Shown piece by piece: positions 23,501-34,132 of a stretch of 64,000 nt of DNA. Position 1 is the first letter of the stretch. Each line of letters opens with the position of its first letter. Both the position numbers and the translations under genes were made by a program. Location of the stretch: contig NAVB01000008.1 in NCBI GenBank assembly GCA_002179805.1, forward strand, positions 58,987 to 122,986. Reading direction: 5' to 3'. The notes under the pieces are model-generated. The model did no database searches. It was not told where the DNA came from and was given only the letters and a program-made list of their open reading frames with translations. This DNA is from Acanthamoeba lenticulata. Its lineage: Eukaryota > Discosea > Longamoebia > Acanthamoebidae.

Positions 23501-24818
23501 CTAGAATAAAGAAGTCTTTCGCACCGTGGTATTGCGCTCGATGTCGGCCTCGGCCGCGTCGCGCTCGGCCGCAGTCTTGGGATGGTGCACCACGGAGGTG
23601 GCGCTGCCAAAGTCGCACAGCTTGTAGGCCCCATCGTTGCCCAGCAGCACGTTCTCGACTGCAACGGCCGACACGGTGCCGAGCCAACAACGAGAGGCGA
23701 GCAGAACTGCTGTCAGCCAAGGGGCAACGGGGATGGGCAACTCGGGGAAGGGCGTCGCTCCGGACCTTTGATATCCCTGTGAGCGATCGGAGGCCGGTGG
23801 TGGTGAAGCACGGCAACGCCCTCGCACACGTCGGCCATGATGTTGATGAGCTCGGGCTCTGTGAAGAACTTGCCCTCGGTGTGGCGTGCCTCCATGACGT
23901 CGAACAGCCGCACTGTGTTCATGTGAGCACCAGCGCCTGTCAGACAGAGGGCCCGGCAACACGGGTCCTGAGGAGGAGAATCGCGCACCATCGGCATACT
24001 CCATGATGATGTTGGCCTCCATGAGATCCTCGCCCTTGCGCTTTTCGGAGCTCGTGGTCACGTTGGCGCACTCAAAGTGGATCAGATTGCGGTGCGTAGG
24101 AATGCTTTTCTGGACGTGCGCGATCGTGCAGCAGGAGCAAAGTCAATAACTTGATGATTACGCTGCTCTTGTGGGAGTTTGGGGGAGGAGGCAGACGGCG
24201 CACCATGAGGGACACTTCACGCTTGATCAGGTCCATCTCGTCAGCACGAACCAGCATGCGCTTGAGCGCATACACATTGTTGGATCCCTCTTCCACCACT
24301 CGATACACATTCGAGTACCCACCTGGCGGGCCACATCAGGCAAATGGACATCAGCAACAACAACAACAAGACAGACAATCATCGCCCCACTGAAGAGCAA
24401 CCAAAAGCGGTGTGATGGGATAAAGTGAAAAATAATAACAATACAAAAACTACAAGAGAACACAAGACGTGCCACAACACACAAGACAAAGGGGCCAAGA
24501 GGGGGCGCTAGCTGCTGGGGTGTGCACCTTCGCCCAAGACTTCCTTGACTTTAAATCGTCGATTCTTGACCTCTATGGTTTTGCCAATCAAGGCTTTGGC
24601 CTTGGCCTCCTGAGGGACAACGAGGTGCGAAGCAACGGACGTCAGCAGGTGACGGCAGCAGCGCTTCAATGCATTGGATTGGGCGAGAGAGCTGATGAAA
24701 CTGCATCGCAAAGGCAAACAGAACAAGACAATGAATTGGAACGGACCTTGGAAGAAGAAGAAGAGCTCTTCGTCCTAGAAGAGCCTTTCTTCTTGGTGCC
24801 GCCCAGAATCGTTTTCAT
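17553..24818 (-). CDS. NAK-family protein kinase fused to ANTH-like and ArfGAP domains
   Basis: One long minus-strand gene of about 20 exons, probably over 1,700 residues. The start at 24818 gives [13 protein letters not shown]. The kinase follows: Gly loop [11 protein letters not shown] formed across an intron, ALKRM (Lys), HRDIK, DFG and YRAPEM, so it should be active. Its order and insert match AAK1/GAK (NAK) kinases, which phosphorylate clathrin adaptors. After [16 protein letters not shown] comes a linker with about 15 [16 protein letters not shown] repeats (21690-22200). An ANTH-like helical region ([31 protein letters not shown]) is next, then a Lys/Glu-rich coiled coil. The ArfGAP finger reads CAEC, 16 residues, CLGC, with the arginine finger in GVHRGLG, closest to SMAP. 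The C-terminus ends SSWNPFS (17553), an EH-domain-binding NPF motif. The joins at 22700, 21230 and 19270 keep phase, which supports a single gene. The ANTH assignment is the weakest part. Confidence 0.75.
21690..22200 (-). repeat. Coding tandem repeat ([16 protein letters not shown]), about 36-45 nt units
   Basis: Within the kinase-ArfGAP gene, about 15 imperfect copies of a 12-15-residue unit (G-G-L-T-M-x-P-L-A/T-S-G-G) run in tandem. Copies at about 21765-21860 are nearly identical at the DNA level, which indicates recent slippage or unequal exchange. The unit is likely a flexible linker. The periodic codons also open long meaningless frames on the opposite strand. Confidence 0.85.
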
Positions 24819-25481
24819 GATTGACGGACAGCGGTGTGCTTCTAACGCAGGAGGGCCAACGCCAGCAGAGCAAATGGAAGTTCCAATTGGCGGCGCGAAG
24901 CGACACCCAGTGATGTTGAGAAAAGAGAGCGAGATTGGAAGGGGGCAGCAATATGGGGAGCTGAGCTGAGGTTGCCCTCCTTATTCTCCCGACGCACGCA
25001 ACCTCGAACAGCAGCCACAAGAGCAGTTGTTTTAGAGGTGTTGTCTCTTCTTCTCTTGGCCACCCGTACCCTCTCTCCGCCCAAACAAACGAACTTTCAC
25101 CGTTTTCATGCTCGCCTTTTCCTTCGCGCTTATTATTATTCGTCGACAGCTCTTAAATGGGAGATGATCATCCAATATTGAAAAATCATTTTAGTTCTGT
25201 TTTGTTTTTGTTTTATCGTTACAAAAAAGGGAGGTCTGTTCGTTCACACTGTTGTGGGGGGGCGTGTTGTGGTGTACACCACAGCCACCTCTCGAGACCC
25301 AAACACGTCTCTACGTGTGTCTTTGGCTGGCTCTGGCGCTGTTCGAACGTGAGCACTCGACTTGGGGGTCGTGAATGCTGTTGCTGTACATGGCCACGTC
25401 CCGCCCGAAACTTCAGAACGCACGGCTGGCGTTCCGAAGAATTCGGGCTGGTCGAGGAGGCTTCCTCGTTCTGGCTGGTGT
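24819..25481. other. Gap upstream of the kinase-ArfGAP gene
   Basis: This gap separates the kinase gene start (minus) from the stop of the BTB gene (minus). Bases 25130-25230 are AT-rich. A CCAAT at about 25170 (ATCCAATATTG) could be a promoter element for the kinase gene. A plus-strand frame of 69 residues at 24972-25181 has no recognisable content. No gene is called. Confidence 0.35.
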
Positions 25482-26397
25482 TCAGAGGGCGAGGTGCTCG
25501 AGCTCGAGGGTGTGGTCTTCCATCTCAATGTCACGGCAGCAGAAGTAGTAGGTGAAGCCGTCCTTGAAGGTAAGCCCGATCTGCTGCATGCTGTTGCCCG
25601 CGAAGAAGAGGTCGCTCACGGTCGCCTTGTTGCCAAAGTGACTTCGTGCGCCGCGCGGGTAGTTGTAGAGGGTCTCCTGCTGCCCCTTGACCCAGACCGT
25701 CATCCCGACCTCGAGCTCGCCGACCTCGGGTGTACGGCGCAGAACCACGCTGTTGCTGCTGTCGTTGGCGTTGGCCTCGTCGCTCCGACCCTTGTTGCCG
25801 AGCAGGAGGAAGTAGTCCAGCTCATGCATCAGCTGCTCGAAAGTGACGTGTGGTGGTGGCTGCACGATGCCGGTGCGCAGGAAGTCGAGCACGCCCTCGA
25901 ACACGCGGCCGTTACGGTCGAGGTAGTAGGCGCCTTCGATCTGCGTCAGGGCGTGTCGTCCAGAGAACATGGCCTCGAAGTAGGTGCCTGGCCGGCACAG
26001 AGTTGCCCGAGTCGTCACATACTGCACACCGCCCTGTAACAACAACGTCGTCAACAAAACCACGATGGGCGTTAGACCCGTTGGGTGCCATTTCCATGAA
26101 AAGAGAAATGGAGAGGAAGACTGCAGAAGCTGCAGGGCCAGGACGTACGACGTTGAGGCGAATGATCTGTGCGTTACGGGCCTGCTCGTCGGCAATGCAT
26201 TGGTCGCGGTAGGCAGCCTGCTTGCGCTCGTGCTCCCACTTTTGTCGTTCATGCTGGAGGTGGTGCAGTTCCCGCAGAGCGGCCTCATAGACATGGTTCA
26301 AGGCCGTCACGGCGTCTGCGCCCGAACTGGTCGTGCTGGAGTAGTTGTGAGCCGCTTCGCCAAGTTCGGCCACCAGTTCAGTCAACGTTCTGCTCAT
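25482..26397 (-). CDS. BTB/POZ (potassium-channel tetramerisation, KCTD-type) protein
   Basis: Two exons (26149-26397 and 25482-26033) join in phase to give 266 residues. The N-terminus is a helical or coiled segment (AALRELHHLQHERQKWEHERK). It leads into the T1-type BTB domain, whose opening IIRLNVGG is created by the splice. YVTTRATLC, FEAMFSGRH, YYLDRNGRVFEGVLDFLRTG and LMHELDYFLL follow, all typical of KCTD proteins. These often link cullin-3 to substrates or form pentamers. The C-terminal half (VGMTVWVKGQQETLYNYP, GLTFKDGFTYYFCCRDI) looks like a small beta-domain and is not recognised. No membrane segments are present, so this is not a channel. Confidence 0.85.
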
Positions 26398-27108
26398 CTT
26401 TCTTCTCGTTCGGAAAGAGAGGTTGTGTATGGGTGGTGGTGGTGTTTTTGAAGAGAGTTTCTCCTTCTTCCTTCACGTGCTAGTACTCAATCGTATTAGT
26501 TGCCGCGCCTGAGCTGAGGTGTCGAGGTGCTGCGAGAACTAATGCCGAGAGGTAGGAGTCGTGTGTGTATGAGGGCTGCTTGGGCAGAGGGCCTGCTGCT
26601 TGTCGGTGCGGGGCACGTCGAAGGTGAGGAAAATGGCGAGGAACGAGGGCTGGCTCTTTGTACAGAGAGACGCGACAGGCCTGTCTGTGCCGTCAACAAG
26701 AATGGCGGGTGATGGGTACTCCTGACAGCAGCACGAAAGGTGATGTTGCCGCACCGCGTTGGCGGCCCATCCTCCTCCTGCTCTTGGGCTTGTTCTCGTT
26801 TTGGGCGTCCGGGGTTTGTACGGAATCTGTTAGTTTTCAACTCCGGACCAATGACCAACTCCGTATGCAGAGTTGGGCCTAGATTTGGATGACGTCTCGC
26901 AGATGCTTGCCAGAAATCCCAACTAGCGGTGCGTTAGGACCGGAAGACATGTTTCGAATATTAACTAACGGTTGCTTGCTTTAGAGTTTTAGAAAGTTTT
27001 GGGATTTGTTGTCTTAAATTTTGTTTTCTTTAGCGTTTGTCGTTTGTTAATAAAAGAAAAGAACTAAATGAAATCACCCACTTCTAATCTTCAGTTCACG
27101 CGCACGCC
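26398..27108. promoter_or_regulatory. Divergent intergenic region between BTB and RRM genes
   Basis: Starts of the two flanking genes face away from each other across about 710 bases, so both promoters should lie here. The part at 26930-27070 is AT-rich with T runs. Short frames on both strands (for example minus 26539-26754) show no recognisable protein and are not called. Confidence 0.4.
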
Positions 27109-28687
27109 ATGGAAGATGAACGAGATCGCGCGCGAGAAAGCGAAATGCACCCGACTACAAGTACTATTGCAAGAGCAGAAGAGGAGTTTCACGCAAGGGA
27201 CGATGATAGAGGAGAACATAGGGACGACAGGGAACGTTCTAGAGAAGATCGAGATGCGTATAGAGAAGACTCAGGAAAAGTATGCTAAATGCTCGATTAC
27301 GAACTAAGTGGCAGAGATAGCCTGTCTTCTTGCAGCCCCCTTGTAGCCTTTATCTTCTCTTGTGAAAGGTGGTGGTTTTGCTGCCAGCTTCATTTGAAAT
27401 AAGAGAGGCGTTGTGGGATCGCTGTTAGCGTTTGATCAAGTGACGTTTTCTGTGACTTACTTCCTCTTCCCCCCTCCCCTCTTTGACACAGCCGAGGCTC
27501 ACGGCGAACGGCGAGGAGGAGAACAAGCTCTACGTAGCCGGCCTGCACTGGGAGACGACTCGAGAGAAACTTCAGGAGCTCTTCGGCCAGCACGGCACCG
27601 TCACCGATGGTGCGCTTCTTTTTCTTCTTCTTCTTCTTCGTACTGCTACGCCCATTAACACCTCGCTCCTTTTTCGCACAGTGAAACTGGTGGTGGACCA
27701 CTTCTCTGGCCGATCGCGCGGCTTCGCCTTTGTGTCGTTCGCCACCTCGAGCGAAGCCTCCGCCGCTCGTGACGCCATGAACTCAGCGGTCCGTTTATGT
27801 ATTCATTCTTTGGCGCGGACTGCTCGGCTCATCCCAATATTCTTGGCTCGCGGCGACAGGATGTGGATGGACGACGCATCTTTGTCAAGAAGGCAATGCC
27901 AGAAGAGGCGGGCAGTGGCAGGCGGCGCGGTGGCTTTGGCGGCGGAAGGGGTGGCTTCGGCGGGTGGCGAGGCGGCTTTGGGGGAAGAGGCGGCTTTGGC
28001 TACGCTGGCTTCCCTGGCGGCCCTTATGGCGGCGGACCACCGGCGCCGTATGGAGGGCCACCCTACGGCGGCGGCTATGGCGGCTATGACCGAGGCGGTG
28101 GCGGCTACGGCGGCTACGATCGAGGCGGGGCCTACGACCGCGGGGCTTATGCTGGATACGACCGAGGCGGCGGCTATGGCAGCTACGATCGCGGCGGCTA
28201 CGGAGGCGGCTATGACCGAAGCGGCTACGGCGGCTACGACCGGGGTGGTGGCGGCGACGGTGGCGGCGGCTACGATCGCAGTGCCTATGACCGCAGCGCC
28301 GGGTACAGCAGTCGCGGGAGCTACGCGCGTGGCGGCGAGCACAGTGCCTACGGCCGGCGCGACTCGCCGTACGGAATGCCGCCTCGGGCCTCGTACGGCG
28401 CTGGCGGGAGCAGTTCATACGACCGCGGCTACAGCGGCCCAGATGAGCGCTACGCCTCCGCGACCTACGATGGCTACCCGCCCAGCGGCGGCAGCACCAG
28501 CTCGGGAGGCGGCTACGGCGGTGATCCATACGCTGCCGGTGGCGGAAGCACAAGCAGCGGCGGCAGAAGCAGCGACAGGAGCAGAGACGGTGGTGATGGC
28601 GGCGACAGCCGAGCCGGTGGCAGCGGCTCCGCGTACACGAGCTACAGCAGTGGCGACTACCGCGCTCCTTACGGCGACCACAAGTGA
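27109..28687 (+). CDS. RRM RNA-binding protein with a Gly/Tyr/Arg-rich C-terminal tail
   Basis: Exon 1 (27109-27279) codes a 57-residue charged leader starting MEDERDRARESEM and rich in RD/RE. The next exons form one RRM: LYVAGL (RNP2) and RGFAFVSF (RNP1, about 27720-27745), ending VDGRRIFVKKAMPEE, as in CIRBP/RBM3/hnRNP-G-type proteins. Introns fall at phase-consistent sites inside the RRM. After the RRM comes an RGG box (GRRRGGFGGGRGGF) and then about 190 residues of GYGGYDRGG-type repeats with Ser at the end. Such tails drive RNA binding and condensate formation. A nuclear pre-mRNA or stress-related RNA chaperone role is the natural inference. The stop is TGA at 28685-28687. Confidence 0.85.
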
Positions 28688-29019
28688 GTCGATCCACGGC
28701 TTCCTCTTCATTCATCCGCCACATGACGCTGTAACAACAGAAAAAGAAGAGCCCGCGTCATCCCCACGTGCCTGGCCATGTCTTGGCGTCGTCTGTGCGC
28801 GCATAATTCCAGCGATCGTGAGTATTCTGGGCACCGATTGAGTAACGGTTGAGAAAGGGCGCGCAAACAGACCAGAGGAAATGTTAACGCGGCGATCCGC
28901 CGTCGGTGCGTTTAGCGGTCATTTTTAAAGAAGCCGAGATTTCCCGATTGGAGCGTTCGGCAGCGGATCTCCTCGGTGGGGGGAAGGGCTGCTCCCGAAA
29001 GGTCGTCGGGGCGCTGAGT
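28688..29019. other. Spacer between RRM and Zn2Cys6 genes
   Basis: Same-strand spacer of about 330 bases holding 3' flank of the RRM gene and the promoter or leader of the transcription-factor gene. An open frame runs in from about 28906 upstream of the chosen ATG but lacks its own ATG. No separate gene is seen. Confidence 0.35.
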
Positions 29020-31071
29020 ATGCGTAGGAACGTGATGATGGACGAAGCAGCACCACAACCCCACCACGATGAACCTGGCCAAAGCGGACAGAACCCGATC
29101 GGCAAGGCTTGCAACTTTTGTCGCATCTCTCACACAGCTTGTGGCCCGTACGTACTCTCTTGGGTGTGACTGCCACATTGTGTCTCGACAGTGTTAGTGT
29201 TTTTGGTGTTTGTGTGTCTTTCTGTCTGCCGGCTAATCTTCTTCTTCTTCTACTTGACTCTGCTGCCAACTTCCGCTTGACGTCGCGCTCTCGGCTCACC
29301 ACACCACAGAGAACGACCATGCAAGCGCTGCATCAAGACTGGCAAGGCTGACCGGTGCTCCGACGTCCAGATGCGCAAGAGAGGCCGACCCCGCAAGACC
29401 GATCCGCGCTACCGCCCAAGGAACGCCCAAGCCGCACCATTAGACAACGGCTCGACAGCGGCGCAGTCACAACCTCCGCCCCTCGACGACGGTGGCTTGC
29501 AACAGAGTCACCACCACCCACCTAACGCCGCAGGAAGGGCTGATTCAGAGACGCACAACACGTCCCTCCGATACGTCAACGACGCCGACGGAGAAGGTGG
29601 TGAGTTCTACTATGGAGAGGAGGGAAGCGAGTACGACGGGGACGAAGGAGGAGGAGAAGAAGAAGAAGACGACGATGAAGACGACTTACCCTTTGGCAGA
29701 ACGCGGACAGAGTCTCCGTTGGCGACGAACGTGATCGAGATGATGGCTGCCCAGATGATGAAGTTGCGAAAAGAGAATCAGGGCTTGCGGGACAAAGTGA
29801 AACGACTGAAGGAGAAGCACAAGCAAACCAAGAAGCGGCTTTCCGAAGCCCTTGATCACAACAAGCGGCCGCACTCGCGAGTGAAACTCGAATTGCCGGA
29901 TGAACCGCGATCCCACAACCACCACTTGGCGGTGACCGGCCCACCAGTCGTGCCGGGGCTCCAAGAAGCACGACGATACATCCACTTTCTGAACAACTAC
30001 CACATCCAGCCTGACCGACCGTTTGTGCTGGATAACATGCACAGGTTCGTGTCCCAGCACTTTCTTGACGGCTCTTTTGTCGAGTTTGGGTTGTATGCTC
30101 ATCGTTCGTTTCACAACCGTGATGCAGCCATCCAATCAGCGCGATTGTGAGTGATCTGGACTCCCCTCCGCTGTTCATCTACGTCAATGATGCCTTTGCG
30201 TCCATGCTCCAGTACTCGGCGGTGCGCAATAGTCTGTTGCTGGTCTGTCGTCTACTCGGCGCCAGTCATCTCACACAATTTCTGTTGTACCGACGACGGA
30301 CAGAGTGAGCTTGCTGGAGTCCCTCTGACCCGGGTGTGGGCTCAGAACTCTGCCATCCAACGACGAGTCGCGCCTGTGCTGGTTGCCAAGTGCGCGAACA
30401 CCACGTCAACATCTTTACGCGATTGAGATCTGAGAAAAACTCTTTTATGCACGTGCAGGCAGCCGTGGAGCCATAGCGACGTGTACCGCATGAGTTCGCT
30501 CATGCGACGTCGAGATGGCAGCACCTTCAGGGCAGTGTCCTTTGTGCAGTTCTTTTACGACGCCAGCGGCACGGTACCGTGGACTTGTTCTGTCCTTCGT
30601 GTGCGGGCGAGGGCTAACTCCCTTTTTCTGAGCCATTTAAAGGCCAGATATTCGATCTCCAAGATGCTTCGATGGAAGAACGACGTGCTGCACGACGGAG
30701 AACAGTTTGATGTCTGGATAAGCATCGGTTCCTTCCTCCGCGAGCAAATGACGCAGAACCACATGCCTTGTGCCTCGGGCGCACCTGCGCCAGCAGCTGG
30801 TCTTCCTCCGGCACAAGGGTTTTATGCGTCATCGCTTCATGTCCCCAACTCTGGGTCGTCCTACCCAGCCGCCTCCTCTCTGCCTTCATCATCGTTGGTT
30901 GGTTTTGGTGCGATGCCGACGCATCACGCAGAAACCAGCCCTGCACCTCCTCCCGGCAACGACCGCGACGACATGTGCTACCTTGCGCAGCTGCTTTTTG
31001 ACGCCCCTCCTTCTGACGGCGGCTACGAACAGTGCTGGGACCAGCAGCAAAACTATCCTGCACCGTCCTGA
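29020..31071 (+). CDS. Zn2Cys6 transcription factor with PAS-like region (AcuK/ERT1-like)
   Basis: The start at 29020 gives MRRNVMMDEAA. The DNA-binding domain spans the first intron. GKACNFCRISHTACG joins PERPCKRCIKTGK, giving Cys spacing x2, x6, x5, x2, x8. The spacing and the H-x-x-C...RPCKRCIK signature match the Rds2/ERT1/AcuK group, which in fungi regulates gluconeogenesis through a zinc cluster plus PAS domain. A basic tail (RKRGRPRKTDPRYRPRN, AT-hook-like), an acidic stretch, and a Lys/Leu coiled coil (MMKLRKENQGLRDKVKRL) follow. PAS-like pieces are PPLFIYVNDAFASMLQYSA, LAGVPLTRVWAQNS and YRMSSLMRRRDGSTFRAV. The Ser/Pro-rich C-terminus may be an activation region. Roughly six exons. 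The junction near 30083-30120 is uncertain because its best intron is only 38 nt. Confidence 0.75.
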
Positions 31072-31320
31072 TCATGAGGAGCGATGTTTTGTTGTGGCCA
31101 ATATAAATACATATTATATTTCAGCTGCCCGTCTCGTCACAAGACATCAAGCCGAGCTCCTCTCGGCGGCACTACAGTCGTCGCGTGCCTGGCCGTGTGA
31201 TGCTTCAGGGACGCACACCGCCTAGCGATGCGGTTAATGGTTCAACAGTAGGAAGAAATTGGAAAGAAATAAAAGGGAAAGCATGGCCAACAAAAAAAAA
31301 GGACTCACGAAGCGAGAGAG

Positions 31321-33904
31321 ATGCATAAGGCCAGGCACCGTCGAAACAGGAAACGTACTTCTGCACAACCACTATCTCATGCGCGTGTCTAACGCACTGC
31401 TGGTCAGGCGGCAGAGGCGAACATGAGGAAGCAGAAGGCCAAACCGGCGCACACCAGGACGCACCTGAAGTGCGCAGCGGCATTGACAAGGAGCAAAGAA
31501 CTGACAGCGGTCAGGGCCACAAGCACGAGTACTGTTCCACGCACATTCAGCGCTCTATCCTCACCAATTCACCTTTCCCTTCCACGGCACGCACGACAGA
31601 GCAGCCCAGTTTTTTCGCTGCACACCCAAGCAAGTCTCGTCCTTCACGGTGCCCAATGATCCCTTCAACCCGGGCAACTCATATGCTGGCTGTGCGCTCT
31701 CACTCCTTCTTCTCTTTGGCGGAGTCGGAACTCACACATCCGGACCACGGATCCCCCAGATATCTGCCGGAAGGAGGGCAACATGGGCGGGGCCTTGTTC
31801 ATCACGCATGTGAACGGCCGTGCGGTCGACCCCCCACAAGCCGTTTATGGCACACCAAAGCTCAAGTGCGTCATCGAGGGGCTGTCGCCTCGCCTCTTCT
31901 CCCAAGGCACATCTGAACGAGCTTTGTACTGTGCGCCAGGTACCCTTACTCGTCGAAGGAGACTGGCCAGTGGAAGACCTTCCCGAACGAGTGCCGCTCC
32001 TACTACGTGGCGACCAAGTGGAACGGCATGAACGTTCTGTTCTTCAAGTACTGCGACCCCGAGGGCACCGTCTATGTGTCCGCCAAGTCCAAGGGCTCGT
32101 CCAGCTTGGCCGACGGCAGCTTTGGCAGTTCGCCACCCCCTTTTCCCCTCTCTTTTGCGTCCTTAGAACTGAAGAGTTAACTCGGCGTGTCTGGCTCGTT
32201 CGAAAGACTTCTTGACGTCAACGCTGCAGGTCTTGGGCTTTGATCAAGGCCCACCCGAGGGCGGTCTCTGGAAGCACCTGCCCGCAGTCTTGTCCCCGCT
32301 TCAGGATCCGCGTATCCAGTCCCTCTCCTTTGAGCTCTGTGGCAACAAGGTGCCTGCCCCTCACGATCGTACAGCAACGTTGCGACGAAACTCACGTGTG
32401 GGCGGACACGACAGGAACCACACTTGGTCAAGTACGACTTTGAACTCGACCTGCAGCCGCTGTTTTCGACCACCTTCAAAGGCCAGATCTCGCCCCTCAT
32501 CGTGGACCCTAAAGATGGCGGAGACGTCGTGCATCCGTTCGACCAGGCCCAAGTTGTTCAGGTGCCGGCGTCTGCACGGGCTTCGGCCTTTAGCTCAATT
32601 GGTCTGGTCTTGACCTGTACCCTTCTCTTCATCACGCAGGTGTGCAAAGAGTACCAAGAGCGGGACTTTGCGCTGAACGAGGCCTACCGCAAGGAGCACG
32701 GCCTCAAGCACAAGTATGAGGTTTGGAACATTCCTCCCCCGAGTCTTGGCGATGGCACTGACGCGGTGGCGGGGGCCGTATGAACTACAGTACAACCACT
32801 TTGCTACCGAAGGTACCCCAACTGCGCCTTGAGCGAGGGCGATGCTCGCGTAGACTTAGGTCGCCGCGGTGGCGAGGACAGGTCGTGTACTTTATCTGAT
32901 GGACGCCGATCACCACTTGATCAAGCGTACCATGTACAAAGTCAAGGTGCCCGCCACACGCGCGTCTTCTCTTCCATTTTATCTTCTGATCTGTTGTGTT
33001 GTTGTTGTTTCGGTAATGGCCAAGCCGAGAGACATCGAGGAAGTGCATTGGGGCAACTTCAACGCCACGATGGAGGGGCGCGTCCGGGAGGCCGTGGCCA
33101 AAATCGCCACGCGAGAGAAGCCCATGACGGCGGCCTCAATCCAGGCCGAGCTGGACATGGGCCCCAAGGAATGGGGCCGGTATCCACTCCTCTTGTCTTC
33201 CTCCTTCCCCCACTCCTTCTATCCTCGTCTCCAACTGGCATGAGATGACGTGCAGGTTCGGAAACGACGTCATGAACGCGGTCAAGCAGCTCCGCCAACA
33301 GCAATTCTGGTCACCGCCACGCGGTGGCCCACTCGCTTTGATGCTCATCGGCCTCCAATCGACCGGGTACCTGCTTGCGTGTGCTTCAGAGATGCCGCGC
33401 CCCTGATCAGGATTATCGCTCACATGTGACGCGGGCACACGGAGCTCAGCAAAGCGGCGGTGGCCAAGAAGCTGGAGAAGCACGGGTGGCTCCGATTCAG
33501 CGAAGAGGACTTCAAGGGCCACGTCGAGTGCAAGGCCCACATGCTCAGTGTGCTCAGCGAGCAGCCGCCCGGAGAACGGCCGCGAAACGTGGTCGTCGAC
33601 GCGTCTATCCTCAACCCGTCGCACAGGAAGGCACATGTCCCTCTTCACCAGCACAGCCCAGAGCGCGAACGGCCTTGTTTGGTGAGTAACGGTTTTGCTC
33701 TTCTGGCAGGGGTGGCTCAACACGCTGCACGCCGCCGGCTACTGGAACGTGCACGCTCTCCTCCTGGAGCATGATCTCCCAAACGCCAAAGCGGGAGGGC
33801 CCGCCAAGCGGGAGCTGCAGCCCCAGCCGCAGGAGGACTTCCAACGCGTGACCGTGGCCCACACTGATGCCGACGTGGAGGCCTTCCTTCGCTCGTTCGC
33901 GTAG
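31321..33904 (+). CDS. KxNG-motif nucleotidyltransferase, probable RNA-ligase-like protein
   Basis: The core carries ordered motifs of the covalent nucleotidyltransferase (ligase/capping) superfamily. Motif I is VATKWNGMNVLFFKY, with the nucleophile Lys at 32015-32017. Motif III-like is SLSFELCGNK, motif IV is EGRVLYLMD (made by a splice at about 32811-32892), and motif V is KRTMYKVK joined to PRDIEEVHW. This order and the FELCG form are most like T4-type RNA ligases. End joining or repair of RNA is thus the likely activity, by inference. A C-terminal helical domain of about 200 residues (AVAKKLEKHGWLRFSEEDF, GWLNTLHAAGYWNVHALLLE) is not recognised. The 5' exons (31321-31790) are poorly defined. 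A frame change near 32730-32780 needs either a very short intron or an indel. Confidence 0.55.
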
Positions 33905-34132
33905 AGTGGCAGAGATCCATCGAGAAGCTGCGGGCTGGTTCGCCCAGCGGGTCGGGGATCAACCTGGTTGGCTATCAAGAACACTGCTCTTGGTGCACAC
34001 TAAGGTGGCCCAATCAAAAACTGCAGCAAATAAAATAAAATAAAAAAACAAAATAAATAATTAAAGCGCCAATGGAGGAAGAAGGAGCTGAAGAACGTAA
34101 GAGCACAACAGACGGCACAGCAGCCAGTATCC

